This document shows positions 25,996-35,797 of a DNA stretch of 64,000 bases, in pieces. This stretch comes from Poindextera sp963719975. Its GTDB lineage: Bacteria; Pseudomonadota; Alphaproteobacteria; Caulobacterales; Caulobacteraceae. The stretch lies in contig CAVRED010000006.1 of NCBI GenBank assembly GCA_963719975.1, positions 248,001 to 312,000 of the forward strand, written 5' to 3'. The notes under the pieces were generated by a model that did not search any database, had not been told where the DNA came from, and saw only the letters and a list, made by a program, of their open reading frames with translations. Each line of letters begins with the position of its first letter. The first letter of the stretch is position 1. The position numbers were made by a program, and so were the translations under genes.

Positions 25996-28887
25996 CCGCT
26001 GTTCGTCGTCGCGCCCGAGGCCACCGTCTGGTTCGCTGGCGTGTCGCGGAACTTCTGCTTCATCGCCTGCACCCAGCCGACGAACGTGTCGGCCTCGGCC
26101 GCGGCGCGGGCGACGTCGCCCGTCGACGAGGCGTCGGAGTTCATGCCCGCCAGCGCCACGCGCAACGCATCCGGCTGCTGCGCCTTGTCGACGAAGGCGC
26201 TGTAGTGGGCGCGGAGCCGGGCCAGACCCGCATCGTCCTTGGCCAGGCTGAGCGAGATCGCACAGCGCAGCAACCTGCCTTCATCGTCGGTGGAGAGCGG
26301 CGCCGGATCCTTCCAGCGATCGCCCAACATCGCCTCGAGCTGGGAGGCCGAGCCTGACCAGTCCTGCTTGCGCCAGGCCACTTCGGCGCGGACGTTCGCC
26401 GCATCGCCCGACCTGTCGCCGTCGATGATCTCGATCGCATGGTCGTATTGGCCGAGCATCAGCCAGGCGCGCGCCTCGATCACCCGCCTCTGGGCGGCGA
26501 GCGAGGTGGGCAAGAGCGTGTTGCGCGAACTCGTTCAACGCATCGAGCGCGGCCTCGGGCTGGCGGTTCATCACGTCGATCGTGGCGAGGTCGGCCGCGA
26601 CTTCCGCCTTGGGCACGCCGTCGAGGCGGTTCTCCTCCTGGTATTTCAAGAGCTCGGCCGCCTGGCCGAGAAGGTCGACGTCGACCAGCCGGCGCGCGAG
26701 CTTGCGCACGATGAGATCGCCATCGGCGCCGATCGGGGTCAGATCCTTGAAATCGTAGAACAAAGCCAGCGCCTGCACCGGCTGCAGCCCGTCCGCCTGG
26801 CCGTTCAGGAAGAGGTTGCGGAAGGCGTTGTTGAGGTCGTTCTCGAGGTCGATCGCCTCGGGCAGGTCGGGCAGGTGCTGGCCGGCCGAACGGAGCGCAT
26901 CCAGCGCCTCGCGGTAGCGGCCCATGCTCAGGTAGATCTGCGACAGCGTCCGGATGGTCTCGAGCTCGGTCGCATCGCCGCGCCAGCGATAGCGCAGGCC
27001 ATCGAGGATGTCGGCCGCCTGGTTGGGCTGCAGCGCGCCCTGCGCCAGACGGATCTGGGTGGCGTGCAGCAGAGCCGGAGCCGACAGCCACGGCAGGTTC
27101 ACCGTCGAGATCGCGTCGTAGACCTTGAGCGCACCGGGCTTGTCGCCCTCGGCCTCGATCAGCCTGGCCTGCACGAGGCGCACCGCCAACTGCTCGATCG
27201 GGTCGCCGCCGGCGTTGTCGAGCGCCGCCTGCACCTCGCCGGCGGCGATCTTGGTGTCGTTCAGCGCCAGCGCCGCTTCGGCGTCCTCGCGAGCAAAGCG
27301 CGCGCGCCAGCGCGGCGTGAACTGGCCCCAGGCGGGCGCGCCCTTCTGGAACTCGCCCCTGGCGTCCGACCACTGGTTGAGCTTGGCGTCGACATAGCCG
27401 CGCCACAGCGAACTGGCCGGATCGTCGGCGACGACGGGCGCGGAGAACTCGGCCTGCGCCTCCTTGTAGCGGCCGGCCATAGCCTTCGCCGCGCCGCGCA
27501 GGCCGCGGAACTCAGGATTCGCCCAGCAGGTTCGGCTGCACCTTGGCGTTCAGGTCGAGCAGTCCGATGGCCTCGAAGGACAGCTCCGAGCCGACGAGGA
27601 AGCGCGCCAGCCCCATGCGCGCCAGCATCGGCGCGTCCTTGCCCTTGGCCGCTTCGTCCGCGGCCGCCGACTGCAGCGCGTCGTAGCGGGCGACGAAGCC
27701 GCCGGCGCCGGTCTTGGACCAGCCGTCGAAGTCGATGAGGTCCGGGCCGCGTCGTGGGCTGGGGCAGTTCAGGACCGCTGTCGGCGACCGTCTGGCCGGA
27801 CTTGCCCGAGAGCGCCAGACCGCTGGGCCGGCCGATGATGACGATATCGCCGTCGGTGTTGACCAGAAGGTCGTCGGCGATCGGTTGGATCGCCAGCCCC
27901 TGCGCCGACGGCAGCAGCGCCAGGTCGACGTACTGGCGCGGCGAGGCCAGACCCTTGGCCGGCGCGAGCGCGGTCACGACCCCGATCCGGTCGCCGACCG
28001 CTCGGATCGGCGACCCAGAAGACGTGGGTGGCGCCCGCCATGGTGACGGACAACGCCCCGGTCGCCGAGGCGTCGTCGCGGGCGATCTTGACCTGATCGG
28101 GTCCCTGCTGCGGCGCCTGGGACAAGGGTGACCGTCCAGTCGGCGCCCTGCGCGTTGGCCGTGACGGTCTCGCCGGCGGGCGCGGCGATGCGCAGCGCCG
28201 TATAGTCGGGGCCTTGGACCGGCTGCAGGCCAGCGAACAGCGGCGAGCCGCGCGGCAGGGCCGACAGGTCGAGCTTCGCCGCGGCGTCGAAGACGATCCA
28301 GATCGCCTGACCGCGATGGAAGACGGCGGCGCCGAGCGGCGCCTTCCAGGGGAAGTCGAGCACGAGCGGGCCGGCGGCCTGCTGGCGGGCCTGCACCTTG
28401 ACGACGCCGCCGTCGGGGACCGGATTGGGGCGGTTCTGCGCCGCCGGCGCCGTCTGGCTGTTCTGCGCCTGCGCCTGGCTCTGCGCCGCGAACAGGTTGA
28501 CCGAGATCACCCCGTCGCCCTGGCCCACCTTGGCGTCGGCGCCGTCGGCGAGCGTGAGCGTGATCTCGAGACCGCCGGCGTCGCGATCGTCCGCCCCTTC
28601 AGGAACCGCGGCGGGTCGACCCGCAGCCGCGTCATGTCCGGCTTCATGTAGCGGCTGAAATGCAGGATCAGCTTCTGCCCGTCGCGGCGGGTCGTGACGC
28701 TGCGCGCCGCCGGGAAAGCGGAACTCGATGCGCGAAAAGTCGTTCGCCTGCGCGACGTTGACGCCGAGCGCGGAGCCCGGCGCGTGCTGGAACGCCGGCG
28801 GCCCCTCGGCGAGCCCGCGCGGGCGCGATCAGCGCGAGCGCCGCCATCGCCGCCGACGGACGATCGAAGCAGGCGGATCAGGCGCAT
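25992..28887 (-). CDS. Large exported helical-repeat protein of the flagellar locus (about nine indels)
   Basis: Reassembled from three frames. Start MRLIRLLRSSV, then an Ala/Leu signal peptide ending in APARA, then EGPPAFQHAPGSALGVNVAQ, a beta-rich N-terminal part with QKLILHFSRYMKPDM, GPLVLDFPWKAPLGAAVFHR and VDLALLPSAQGLAIQPIADD, and from about residue 420 a TPR/SEL1-like helical-repeat half (MAGRYKEAQAEF, YRWRGDATELETIRTLSQIY, AAQRRVIEARAWLM). Extra bases at about 28842, 28812, 28710, 28127, 28002, 27772, 27522 and 26523 and one missing at 28597 give exactly 963 codons. It starts 7 bases after the MotE-like gene. Probably periplasmic and motility-related; function not known to me. Confidence 0.72.
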
Positions 28888-28894
28888 CGCCGGA

Positions 28895-30105
28895 TCAGCC
28901 GATCTTGGCGTTCGGCGGGATCGGCGGGACAGCCTTGGCCGGCGCGCCCGTGGTCTTCGGCGTCGCCGGCGGCTGGCCTTTCGCGGCCACGGAGGCCACC
29001 GCGGCCGGCTGAGCGGCCTGCGGCGCCGGCGTCGTCTTGCCCGCGTTGGCCTGGCTCGACGCCGTCGCGGTCGGCGTCTGCTTCGGCCGCGCCTTGGCTT
29101 GCTGCCCGCGGTGGGTCTTCGCCGCCGGGCGGCCCTTGGCCGGCGCGGTGTTGTCGGCTGACTGGTCCGACGCCGGCGTCTGGTCGGTCTTCGCCGTCTT
29201 GGCGTTCTTTCCCGTCTTGCCGGTCTTGTCTGTCTTAGCGCTCTGCGCTTGCGCGTTCTGGTCGGCGGGCGCGGCCGTCTGGGCGGCTTGCGGCTGACCG
29301 GCCGCCGGCTGACCGACGCGGCCTGCGCGGCCGGCGGCAGCGGCTGGCCGTTCAGCGCCGCCTTGGCGTTGGCGATGACCTGCGAGCCCGCGGTGCGCTG
29401 GGCCAAAAGCTCGGTCAGCGTCTTGGCGTCGGCCGGCTGCATCGCCTGCAGGATGGCGGCGAGCTTGCGCTCCTTCATCGCCGCGGCGATGGGCACGCGC
29501 ACGGCGTCGGCCATGACGGTCATGGCCGCGGCCGCCTTCTTCGGGTCCATGTCCTCGTAGACGCGGACGAGACGCTGCTGGTCGGCCTGCTGTTGCTGGT
29601 CGGCCTGGCCGAGCAGGCCCTGGATCTGGCCCTTCAGCGTGTTCATGTCCTGGATGCGCGAGTCGAGCTTGGCCTCGGCGGCGGCGATCAACTGCACCTG
29701 GGTGTCGAGGCTCATCTCGCGCTGGTCGAGCTCGCCGCGGCGGTTCGACAGGCTCTGCAGCACCTGCAGCTCGGCTGGCGACAGGCCAGCTTCCTTGGCG
29801 AGCTCGGCCGCCGTCGGCGCGCAGATGGCGGCCGGCGCGCTGGAGGCGCTGGCCGTCGTGTTCGACCGCCCGTCGGCGAGAATCGACGCGCCTGGCGGCA
29901 GCGCCGACTTGGCTTGGCCTGGGTGCACGACGTCCTCGGCGAACGCCTGGGTCACGCCCCAGATCTGCGGCGCCTCGGTGACCGCCTTGACGGCGAGCAC
30001 GCCGCCGATGGCGATGCCCACCAGCGGCAGAAGACGCGGAATGCGGCTCACGAGCGCGCCCCGGCCTGGCGGCGCCGGCCCGTCGAACAGCTCGTCATCG
30101 ACCAT
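28895..30105 (-). CDS. MotE-like periplasmic flagellar protein (one frameshift)
   Basis: A corrected 403-residue protein. Short cytoplasmic N-terminus, one membrane helix (LLPLVGIAIGGVLAVKAV, about residues 26-43), a coiled-coil region (LSNRRGELDQREMSLDTQVQ), then the MotE/MgtE_N-like helical motif VYEDMDPKKAAAAMTVMADA followed by KLAAILQAMQPADAKTLTEL. One lost base at about 29313 leads to a long Ala/Pro/Gln/Lys tail that ends PPIPPNAKIG. In rhizobia MotE is a chaperone for the stator protein MotC. The gene lies between DUF6468 and the large exported protein, so a stator or basal-body support role is likely. Confidence 0.8.
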
Positions 30106-30169
30106 CGGGCGCGAGCGCGGCGGGGGAACCGCGGCCGGACGCCGGGCCTGCAGACGGCATCGTGCCGCG

Positions 30170-30598
30170 TCAGCGTGAGCGGCGGCTCAGGCTCGGTGCG
30201 CTCGGCGCGGGGGGCGGGAGCGCGTTCGGCGGGCCGGGCCCATGCCCGATCGAGGGCCGGGCGCGCGCTCCGGCGCGGCGGCGGCGACGCCGGAGGTCGC
30301 CCGTTCGACCGGCGCCCTGCGCCTGAGCGGTCAGCGTCTCCAGCCTGGCCGCGAGCTCGCGCGCCTTCTCGATCCGGCCGCCGAGGAGGTCGACCGCCTC
30401 GTCCATCGCGCCGCGCAGCTCGGCGAGGCCCGTCTCGGCGCGCTCGGCGGCGCGGTCGAGGTCGGCGATCGCCGCCTGGAACTCGGCCTGGCTGGCGTTC
30501 AGCGTCTTCAGGCGCTTGTCGAGCCGAAGGCCGAAGACCAGCGTGATCAGCAACAGCGCCGCCAGCAGCAGGTCGAGCGTCAGCGAAACCGGGCTCAT
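30170..30598 (-). CDS. DUF6468-like flagellar-cluster membrane protein
   Basis: A 142-residue protein: N-terminal helix LTLDLLLAALLLITLVFGLRL, then a coiled coil LNASQAEFQAAIADLDRAAE and DLLGGRIEKARELAARLETL. This matches my memory of the DUF6468 proteins found beside fliM in Caulobacterales. The last 45 residues are Arg/Pro-rich and suspicious. Moving the frame gives VERATSGVAAAAPERA and a possible end at 30095 overlapping the next gene, so indels probably corrupt the 3' part. Its ATG overlaps the fliM stop (ATGA), so it is translationally coupled to fliM. Confidence 0.75.
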   Translation of the reverse strand: MSPVSLTLDLLLAALLLITLVFGLRLDKRLKTLNASQAEFQAAIADLDRAAERAETGLAELRGAMDEAVDLLGGRIEKARELAARLETLTAQAQGAGRTGDLRRRRRRAGARARPSIGHGPGPPNALPPPAPSAPSLSRRSR

Positions 30599-31752
30599 AG
30601 CGGCCCTCCCTGGATGGCGGTCTTCGCGGCGGGCGTCAGCGGCGCCTCGACGCGGACGGCGATGTTGTGGTTGCGCCGGCCCATGCGGCCGCGGGTCAGC
30701 GCGATCTGGCCGGCGCGAAGCTCGACCAGGCTGTCGGGCGTGGCGTTCAGCACCAGCGTGTCGCCGACCTTGAGGTTCGAGACGCGGCGAAGGTCGACCA
30801 CCTGCTCGTCGAGCACGGCGCGCACGTCGAGCTGGGTGGTCCAGAGCTCGGTCGCGAGGTGGCCTTCCCAGATGTTGTCGCGCCCGAACTTCTCGCCCAT
30901 GAACTGCTGCAGCAGCATCTTGCGGATCGGCTCGAGCGTTGCGTAGGGCAAAAGGAGCTCGATCCGCCCGCCGCGGTCCTCCATGTCGATCCGGAGCTTG
31001 ACCAGGATGGCGGCGTTGGCCGGCCGAGCGATGGCGGCGAAGCGCGGATTGGTCTCCAGGCGGTCGAGGTTGAAGGTCACCGGCGTCAGCGGCTCGAACG
31101 CGGCCTGGGCGTCGGCCAGCACCACCTCGACCATGCGCTGGACGAGCACGCGCTCGATCGTGGTGTAGGGCCGGCCCTCGATGCGCATGGCCGCGGTGCC
31201 GCGCCGCCCGCCGAGCAGCACGTCGACGATCGAGTAGATCAGGTTGGAGTCGACGGTCAGCAGCCCGAAGTTGTCCAGCTCCTCGGCGCGGAACACCGAC
31301 AGGATCGCCGGCAACGGGATCGAGTTCAGATAGTCGCCGAAGCGGATCGACGAGATGTTGTCGAGGCTGACCTCGACGTTGTCGCTGGTGAAGTTGCGCA
31401 AGGAGGTCGTCATCAGCCGCACCAGGCGGTCGAAGACGATCTCCAGCATCGGCAGGCGCTCGTAGGAGACCAGCGCGGAGTTGATGATGGCGCGGATGCC
31501 GGTGCGATCGGCGGCATCGTCGTCCGAGAGGTCGAAGCCGAGCAGGCTGTCGATCTCGTCCTGATTGAGGATGCGCTCGGCCGGCTGGGGGCTGTCGGCG
31601 CCGGACCAGTCCTCGCCCGCCTCACCGGCCGGAGCGGCGGCGTCCGGCGCGGCCTCCGCCGCCTCGGGCGCGGCGGCGGCGACCGGTGCGGGCTCAGCCT
31701 CCGCAGCGGGCGCGGCGACCGTTTCTTCCTTGACCTCGGTCTCTTCGGCCAT
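30595..31752 (-). CDS. fliM: Flagellar motor switch protein FliM
   Basis: A 385-residue FliM. After an unusually long Ala/Pro/Glu-rich leader (about residues 1-58) comes the FliM opening ILNQDEIDSLLGFD. The CheC-like middle domain carries DYLNSIPLPAILSVF and LLTVDSNLIYSIVDVLLGG; the C-terminal SpoA domain contains LKVGDTLVLNATPDSLVELR. In most FliM proteins the CheY-P-binding EN segment is at residue 1-16; here the QDEIDSLL motif is displaced by about 60 residues. Starts 28 bases after fliL. Confidence 0.96.
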   Translation of the reverse strand: MAEETEVKEETVAAPAAEAEPAPVAAAAPEAAEAAPDAAAPAGEAGEDWSGADSPQPAERILNQDEIDSLLGFDLSDDDAADRTGIRAIINSALVSYERLPMLEIVFDRLVRLMTTSLRNFTSDNVEVSLDNISSIRFGDYLNSIPLPAILSVFRAEELDNFGLLTVDSNLIYSIVDVLLGGRRGTAAMRIEGRPYTTIERVLVQRMVEVVLADAQAAFEPLTPVTFNLDRLETNPRFAAIARPANAAILVKLRIDMEDRGGRIELLLPYATLEPIRKMLLQQFMGEKFGRDNIWEGHLATELWTTQLDVRAVLDEQVVDLRRVSNLKVGDTLVLNATPDSLVELRAGQIALTRGRMGRRNHNIAVRVEAPLTPAAKTAIQGGPL

Positions 31753-31780
31753 GGCGCTTCGCCAACCGGGGCTTACCGCC

Positions 31781-32367
31781 CTAGTTGATCAACATCTCCT
31801 CGATCAGAACCGTGTTCACCTTGGCCGGCGCGATGATCAGATTCACCCGCCTGAGCAGCTCCATGCGCAGCTGGTAGCTGCCTTCGCTGCCAGACAGATC
31901 CTCGGGCCTGAGCTCGCGCAGGAAGGTCTGGAACATGTCCTGCAGGCGCGGCATGTCCTCGTCGATCGTGTCGGCGGTGTCGTGGTCGGGCAGCTCGAAG
32001 GTGAGCTTCAGCTTCAGGAAGGTCGGCTTGCCGTCGGCGGTGTCCATGTTCGCGACGATGTCGGGCGGGGTGTAGAAGACGACGCCGTCCGGACCGTCGG
32101 CGATCTGCGCGCCGGACTTGTCGTCCTTGTCCCCGTCCTTCTTGTCCTTCTTCGCCTTGGCCGCATGCGCCGGCGCGGGCGCCATGGTGGCCGAACAGCA
32201 GGAAGGCCGCCGTCCCGCCGCCGCCCAGCACGAGCACGCCGGCGGCGGCGCCGATCAGGATGAGCCGAAGCGGGAGTTTCTTCTTTGCCGCCCTCCTCGC
32301 CTTCGCCTTCCGGGGCTTCGCCTTCGACTTCGTCTTCGGCGTCCGTGTCGGCTACGTCCTTGGCCAT
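31781..32367 (-). CDS. fliL: Flagellar basal body-associated protein FliL (two frameshifts)
   Basis: A corrected 194-residue protein. Acidic cytoplasmic N-terminus (MAKDVADTDAEDEVEGEAPE), membrane helix LRLILIGAAAGVLVLGGGG, a Lys/Asp-rich linker, then the FliL domain VFYTPPDIVANMDTADGK and FLKLKLTFELPDHD, ending APAKVNTVLIEEMLIN. Extra bases at about 32283 and 32188 split the gene into three frames. FliL forms rings around stators in other bacteria. GGGAA precedes the ATG. First gene of fliL-fliM-DUF6468-MotE-like-exported protein. Confidence 0.92.
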
Positions 32368-32551
32368 GGTGTTCCCAAGCGCTGGCGCAGCCTCAGGAAT
32401 CAGGCGGGAACCCTGGCGGCTGCAGTGCTAGCGGACATCGCGCCGGTTTGGTTAAGGATCGGTTTTTAGCCGGGCAAATTTTGCCGGGGCCGGATCGGCC
32501 GCGCGGCCGCAATTAACCTTCTTGCTCATTGAAAAGGTTGCGCTTTCCGCG

Positions 32552-32567
32552 TGGCCCGGCTGTTGCA
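32552..32567 (+). promoter_or_regulatory. Sigma-54 type promoter for flgF operon
   Basis: TGGCCC-GGCTG-TTGCA: the -24 GG (32553-32554) and -12 GC (32565-32566) are exactly 12 bases apart, with good matches to TGGCAC-N5-TTGCA. It lies about 62 bases upstream of the flgF start. Class III rod/hook operons in Caulobacter are sigma-54 (RpoN) and FlbD dependent, so this fits flgF-flgG-flgA-flgH. Confidence 0.7.
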
Positions 32568-32628
32568 GTCAACCATTTGCGCAGCCGCTGACCATCGCTT
32601 GTGTCATTTTCCTTGAGTCTTTCGTCCG

Positions 32629-33396
32629 ATGGACAACACCCTCTACGTCGGCCTCTCCAACCAGCTCCTGCTCGAGCGAGAGCTGGACATCGCCGCCAAC
32701 AACCTCGCCAACGTCAACACCACCGGCTTCAAGGTCGAGCAGCTGATGGCGACGCCCGATCCGGCGACGCCGCCGACGCCGCCGGGCGGAACGCCGCAGA
32801 TGATCCTGTTCGTCGCCGACAACGGCGTGGCGCGCGATTTCAGCCAGGGCCCGCTGCAGCAGACCGACGCGCCGCTCGACCTGGCGATCATGGGCCAGGG
32901 CTTCTTCCAGATTCAGACGGCGAACGGCACGCGCTACACGCGCGACGGCCGGTTCGCCAAGGACAACACCGGCCGGCTCGTGACCCAGGCCGGCGACCCG
33001 GTGCTGGACGCCTCCTCCTCGCCGATCAGCCTGAACCCGCAAGGCGGGACGCCGATGATCGGCGGCGACGGCACCATCACCCAGACCGTGCCGGGCCAGG
33101 CGAACGCGCAGGTGGTCGGCCGCGTGGGCGTGATCAGCTTCGCCGACTTGAGCCAGCTCTCGAAGGAGGGGGACGGCTACTACTCGGAATCCAGCGGCCA
33201 GGCGGCGCAGCCGGTCACCGGCCAGGTCATCCGCCAGGGCATGCTGGAAGCCTCGAACGTCCAACCGATCGTCCAGGTCACCGACCTGATCCGCATCAGC
33301 CGCGCCTACGACATGGTCGCCAACATGATGAACTCGACGGCCACCCTGTCCGACACCGCCGTCCAGCGGCTCGGCTCGCTGATGACCACGCAATAG
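32629..33396 (+). CDS. flgF: Flagellar rod protein FlgF
   Basis: A 255-residue proximal rod protein. LELDIAANNLANVNTTGFK-type opening (ERELDIAANNLANVNTTGFK), the D-L-A-I-M-G-Q-G-F-F motif of rod/hook proteins, RYTRDGRFAKDNTGRLV, and the C-terminal helix RISRAYDMVANMMNSTATL. First gene of the flgF-flgG-flgA-flgH operon, followed by flgG after 15 bases. Confidence 0.96.
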   Translation: MDNTLYVGLSNQLLLERELDIAANNLANVNTTGFKVEQLMATPDPATPPTPPGGTPQMILFVADNGVARDFSQGPLQQTDAPLDLAIMGQGFFQIQTANGTRYTRDGRFAKDNTGRLVTQAGDPVLDASSSPISLNPQGGTPMIGGDGTITQTVPGQANAQVVGRVGVISFADLSQLSKEGDGYYSESSGQAAQPVTGQVIRQGMLEASNVQPIVQVTDLIRISRAYDMVANMMNSTATLSDTAVQRLGSLMTTQ

Positions 33397-33411
33397 AGGA
33401 GCGCGCCCAAG

Positions 33412-34202
33412 ATGATGGCACTGCGAACAGCCGCGACGGGGATGGCCGCTCAGGACCTGAACGTCGACGTCATCTCCAACAACATCGCCAACATGAACAC
33501 GGTCGGCTTCAAGAAGGGCCGGGCGGAGTTCGAGGACCTGATCTACCAGACGATCGAGCAGCCGGGCTCGCAGTCGTCGACGCAGGGCACGATCGTGCCC
33601 ACCGGCGTGCAGGTCGGCGCCGGCGTGAAGGCCGGCTCGGTCTACACCATCGGCACCCAGGGCTCGCTGACGCAGACCGGCAACCCGCTCGACCTCGCAA
33701 TCCAGGGCCCCGGCTACTTCCAGGTGCTGATGCCCGACGGCCAGACCGCCTTCACGCGCGCCGGCAACTTCTCGGTGAATGCGCAGGGCCAGCTGGTGAC
33801 AGCCGACGGCTTCCAGGTGATCCCGCAGATCCAGATTCCGCAAGGCGCGACCAACGTCACCATCTCCAACGCCGGGCAGGTGCAGGTGACGGTCGCCGGC
33901 AACGCGGCGCCCGCAGCAGGTCGGGCAGCTGCAGCTGGCGACCTTCTTCAACGACGCCGGCTTGAACCCGCAGGGCAACAACCTGTTCACCCAGACCGAC
34001 GCCTCGGGGGCGCCCGACGACCGGCAACCCGGGCGTCCAGGGGCTTGGCACCGTGCTGCAGGGCTACACCGAGGCGTCCAACGTCGATCCGGTGAGCGAG
34101 ATCACGGCGCTGATCGTGGCCCAGCGGGCCTACGAGATGAATTCCAAGGTGATCAGCACCGCCGACCAGATGCTGCAGACCAACACCCAGATGAAGACGT
34201 AG
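33412..34202 (+). CDS. flgG: Flagellar distal rod protein FlgG (two frameshifts)
   Basis: Corrected length 262, the standard FlgG size. MMALRTAATGMAAQDLNVDV, NNIANMNTVGFKKGRAEFED and DLAIQGPGYFQVLMPDGQTA are diagnostic. The C-terminal part QVGQLQLATFFNDAGLNPQG, then GNPGVQGLGTVLQGYTEASN and QRAYEMNSKVISTADQML, is reached only after removing one C at 33910-33912 and one C at 34013-34015. Both are CCC runs, suggesting read errors. Ends 4 bases before flgA. Confidence 0.94.
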
Positions 34203-34206
34203 GACC

Positions 34207-34962
34207 GTGGCGAGGGTTGCGTTCATCGCCGCTGCGCTCGCGCTTCTGATGGCCGCTCCGGCGCGCGCGGGCCAACCGGTCGAGCTTCGCTCAGAGCTCG
34301 AGGCGTCGGGTCCGATCACCCTGGCCACGCTGTTCGACAACGCGGGCGCCGCGAGCGCCGTGGTGATCGGCAACGGCGCGCCGCCGGGCCTGAGCGCGGT
34401 GCTGGACGCCGGCGTGGTGCAGCGGCTGGCCCGCGACCATGGCCTCGACTGGGGCAATCCGACGGGCATGACCCGCATTCTCGTTCCGAACGCGGCCGGC
34501 GCGGCCGCGCCGGCGCAGATGAGCGAGGTCCTGACCTATGCCCGCAGCCTGATGGCCGGCGATATCGTGCAACCCTCGGATCTCGCCTTCGCCAAGGTTC
34601 CTCGCTTCCAAGTCCCGGCGGACGCGCCGCGCGACGCCACCGACGTCATCGGCAAGGTTGCCCGGCGACCCTTGCGCGATGGCTCGCCCGTCGCCGCCCA
34701 CGACCTCAGCACGCCGCTGGTGATCAAGCGCGACGACATCGTGCAGGTCGCCTACCACGACGGCGGCATCAGCCTGATCCTGCAAGGCAAGGCGATGGCC
34801 GACGCGGCGAGCGGTGAACCGGTCGCGATCCAGAACACCACATCGAAGAAGGTGATCCAGGCCGTCGCCACCGGACCGGATCAGGCCGTCGTAGGGCCTG
34901 AAGCCGAGGCGATCCGCGCCGCGCAGACCACCAGCCCCAACCAAGTCGCCGCCTTCCCGTAA
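34207..34962 (+). CDS. flgA: Flagellar P-ring assembly chaperone FlgA
   Basis: A 251-residue periplasmic protein with signal peptide VAFIAAALALLMAAPARA. The SAF/FlgA domain shows AGDIVQPSDLAFAKVP and VARRPLRDGSPVAAHDLSTP, then VQVAYHDGGISLILQGKAM, typical of FlgA. Starts at GTG 34207, right after flgG. Needed for assembly of the FlgI ring. Confidence 0.93.
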   Translation: MARVAFIAAALALLMAAPARAGQPVELRSELEASGPITLATLFDNAGAASAVVIGNGAPPGLSAVLDAGVVQRLARDHGLDWGNPTGMTRILVPNAAGAAAPAQMSEVLTYARSLMAGDIVQPSDLAFAKVPRFQVPADAPRDATDVIGKVARRPLRDGSPVAAHDLSTPLVIKRDDIVQVAYHDGGISLILQGKAMADAASGEPVAIQNTTSKKVIQAVATGPDQAVVGPEAEAIRAAQTTSPNQVAAFP

Positions 34963-34977
34963 CCCGTGAGTTCTGCA

Positions 34978-35727
34978 ATGCGCCGCATCGTTCTCGTCGC
35001 CCTTCTGTCCGCGGCGCTCCCGCTCGCCGCCTGCGGCAGCGTCAGGGAAGCCGTCGAGGGACCCAGACTGTCACCGACGACGGACCCGGCGGTGATCACG
35101 CCGCAGAACGTCGATGCGGCGGCGATCGGGGCGGCGGCCGCTCGCATTCCGCCGCCACAACCGGCCTCCCCCAACTCGCTCTGGCGCACCGGGGCGCGCG
35201 CCTTTTTCAACGATCAACGGGCGAGCAAGGTCGGCGACATCCTGACGATCCTGATCAACATCGACGACAGCGCCAAGACCTCCAACGCCACGACCGCGAC
35301 CAAGACCGACACCAACACCGCCGGCGTCTCGAACTTCTTCGGCCTCGAGACCATCCTCAAGAAGGCCCTGCCGCCCGGCTTCGACCCGACCAAGGCGATC
35401 AGCACCAACACCAGCCTGGCGGCGGGCGGCACCGGCGGCGTCGTGCGCCAGGAGCAGATCACGCTGACGATCGCCGCGATCGTCACCCGGGTGCTGCCGA
35501 ACGGAAACCTCGTCATCGAGGGCAGCCAGGAGGTGCGCACCAACAACGACACCCGCGTGCTGACGGTCTCGGGCATCGTTCGGCCGGAGGACATCACCTC
35601 GACCAACACCATCCTGCACACCCAGATCGCCGAGGCGCGCATAGACTACGGCGGCCGCGGCGACGTGAGCTCGGTGCAGAAGACCGGCGTCGGCACGGCA
35701 CTGCTGCAGCGGTTCTTCCCGTTCTGA
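34978..35727 (+). CDS. flgH: Flagellar L-ring lipoprotein FlgH
   Basis: About 249 residues. Lipoprotein signal MRRIVLVALLSAALPLAAC with cysteine at residue 19. Body: SLWRTGARAFFNDQRASKVG, DILTILINIDDSAKTSN, QEQITLTIAAIVTRVLPNGN and VRPEDITSTNTILHTQIAEA, ending LLQRFFPF, all FlgH signatures. ATG 34978 is preferred over GTG 34966 because the signal peptide then begins normally. Last gene of the operon. Confidence 0.96.
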   Translation: MRRIVLVALLSAALPLAACGSVREAVEGPRLSPTTDPAVITPQNVDAAAIGAAAARIPPPQPASPNSLWRTGARAFFNDQRASKVGDILTILINIDDSAKTSNATTATKTDTNTAGVSNFFGLETILKKALPPGFDPTKAISTNTSLAAGGTGGVVRQEQITLTIAAIVTRVLPNGNLVIEGSQEVRTNNDTRVLTVSGIVRPEDITSTNTILHTQIAEARIDYGGRGDVSSVQKTGVGTALLQRFFPF

Positions 35728-35762
35728 TCAAAACCGCCCGAGCAACAGCGGCCGGGCTGAAT

Positions 35763-35797
35763 TGTACTAATTTCTGTACATATCCTCCTCAGGAGGA
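35763..35797. promoter_or_regulatory. Operator/leader of yefM-yoeB
   Basis: An inverted pair TGTAC (35763-35767) and GTACA (35776-35780), part of TGTACA-like half-sites, lies 22 bases before the antitoxin gene. TGTACA is the core of the YefM-YoeB operator in E. coli. Directly after it TCCTCCT-C-AGGAGGA (35783-35797) forms a perfect palindrome that contains the Shine-Dalgarno sequence. Confidence 0.6.

Noticed and set aside
32452..32466. CtrA box for fliL
   Set aside because: TTAA-N7-TTTT matches only one half of the site, so I do not list it as a feature.
35783..35797. Stable RBS-hiding RNA hairpin before yefM
   Set aside because: A one-base loop is sterically impossible; only a shortened stem could form. 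It is kept as a palindrome, not called a riboswitch or thermosensor.
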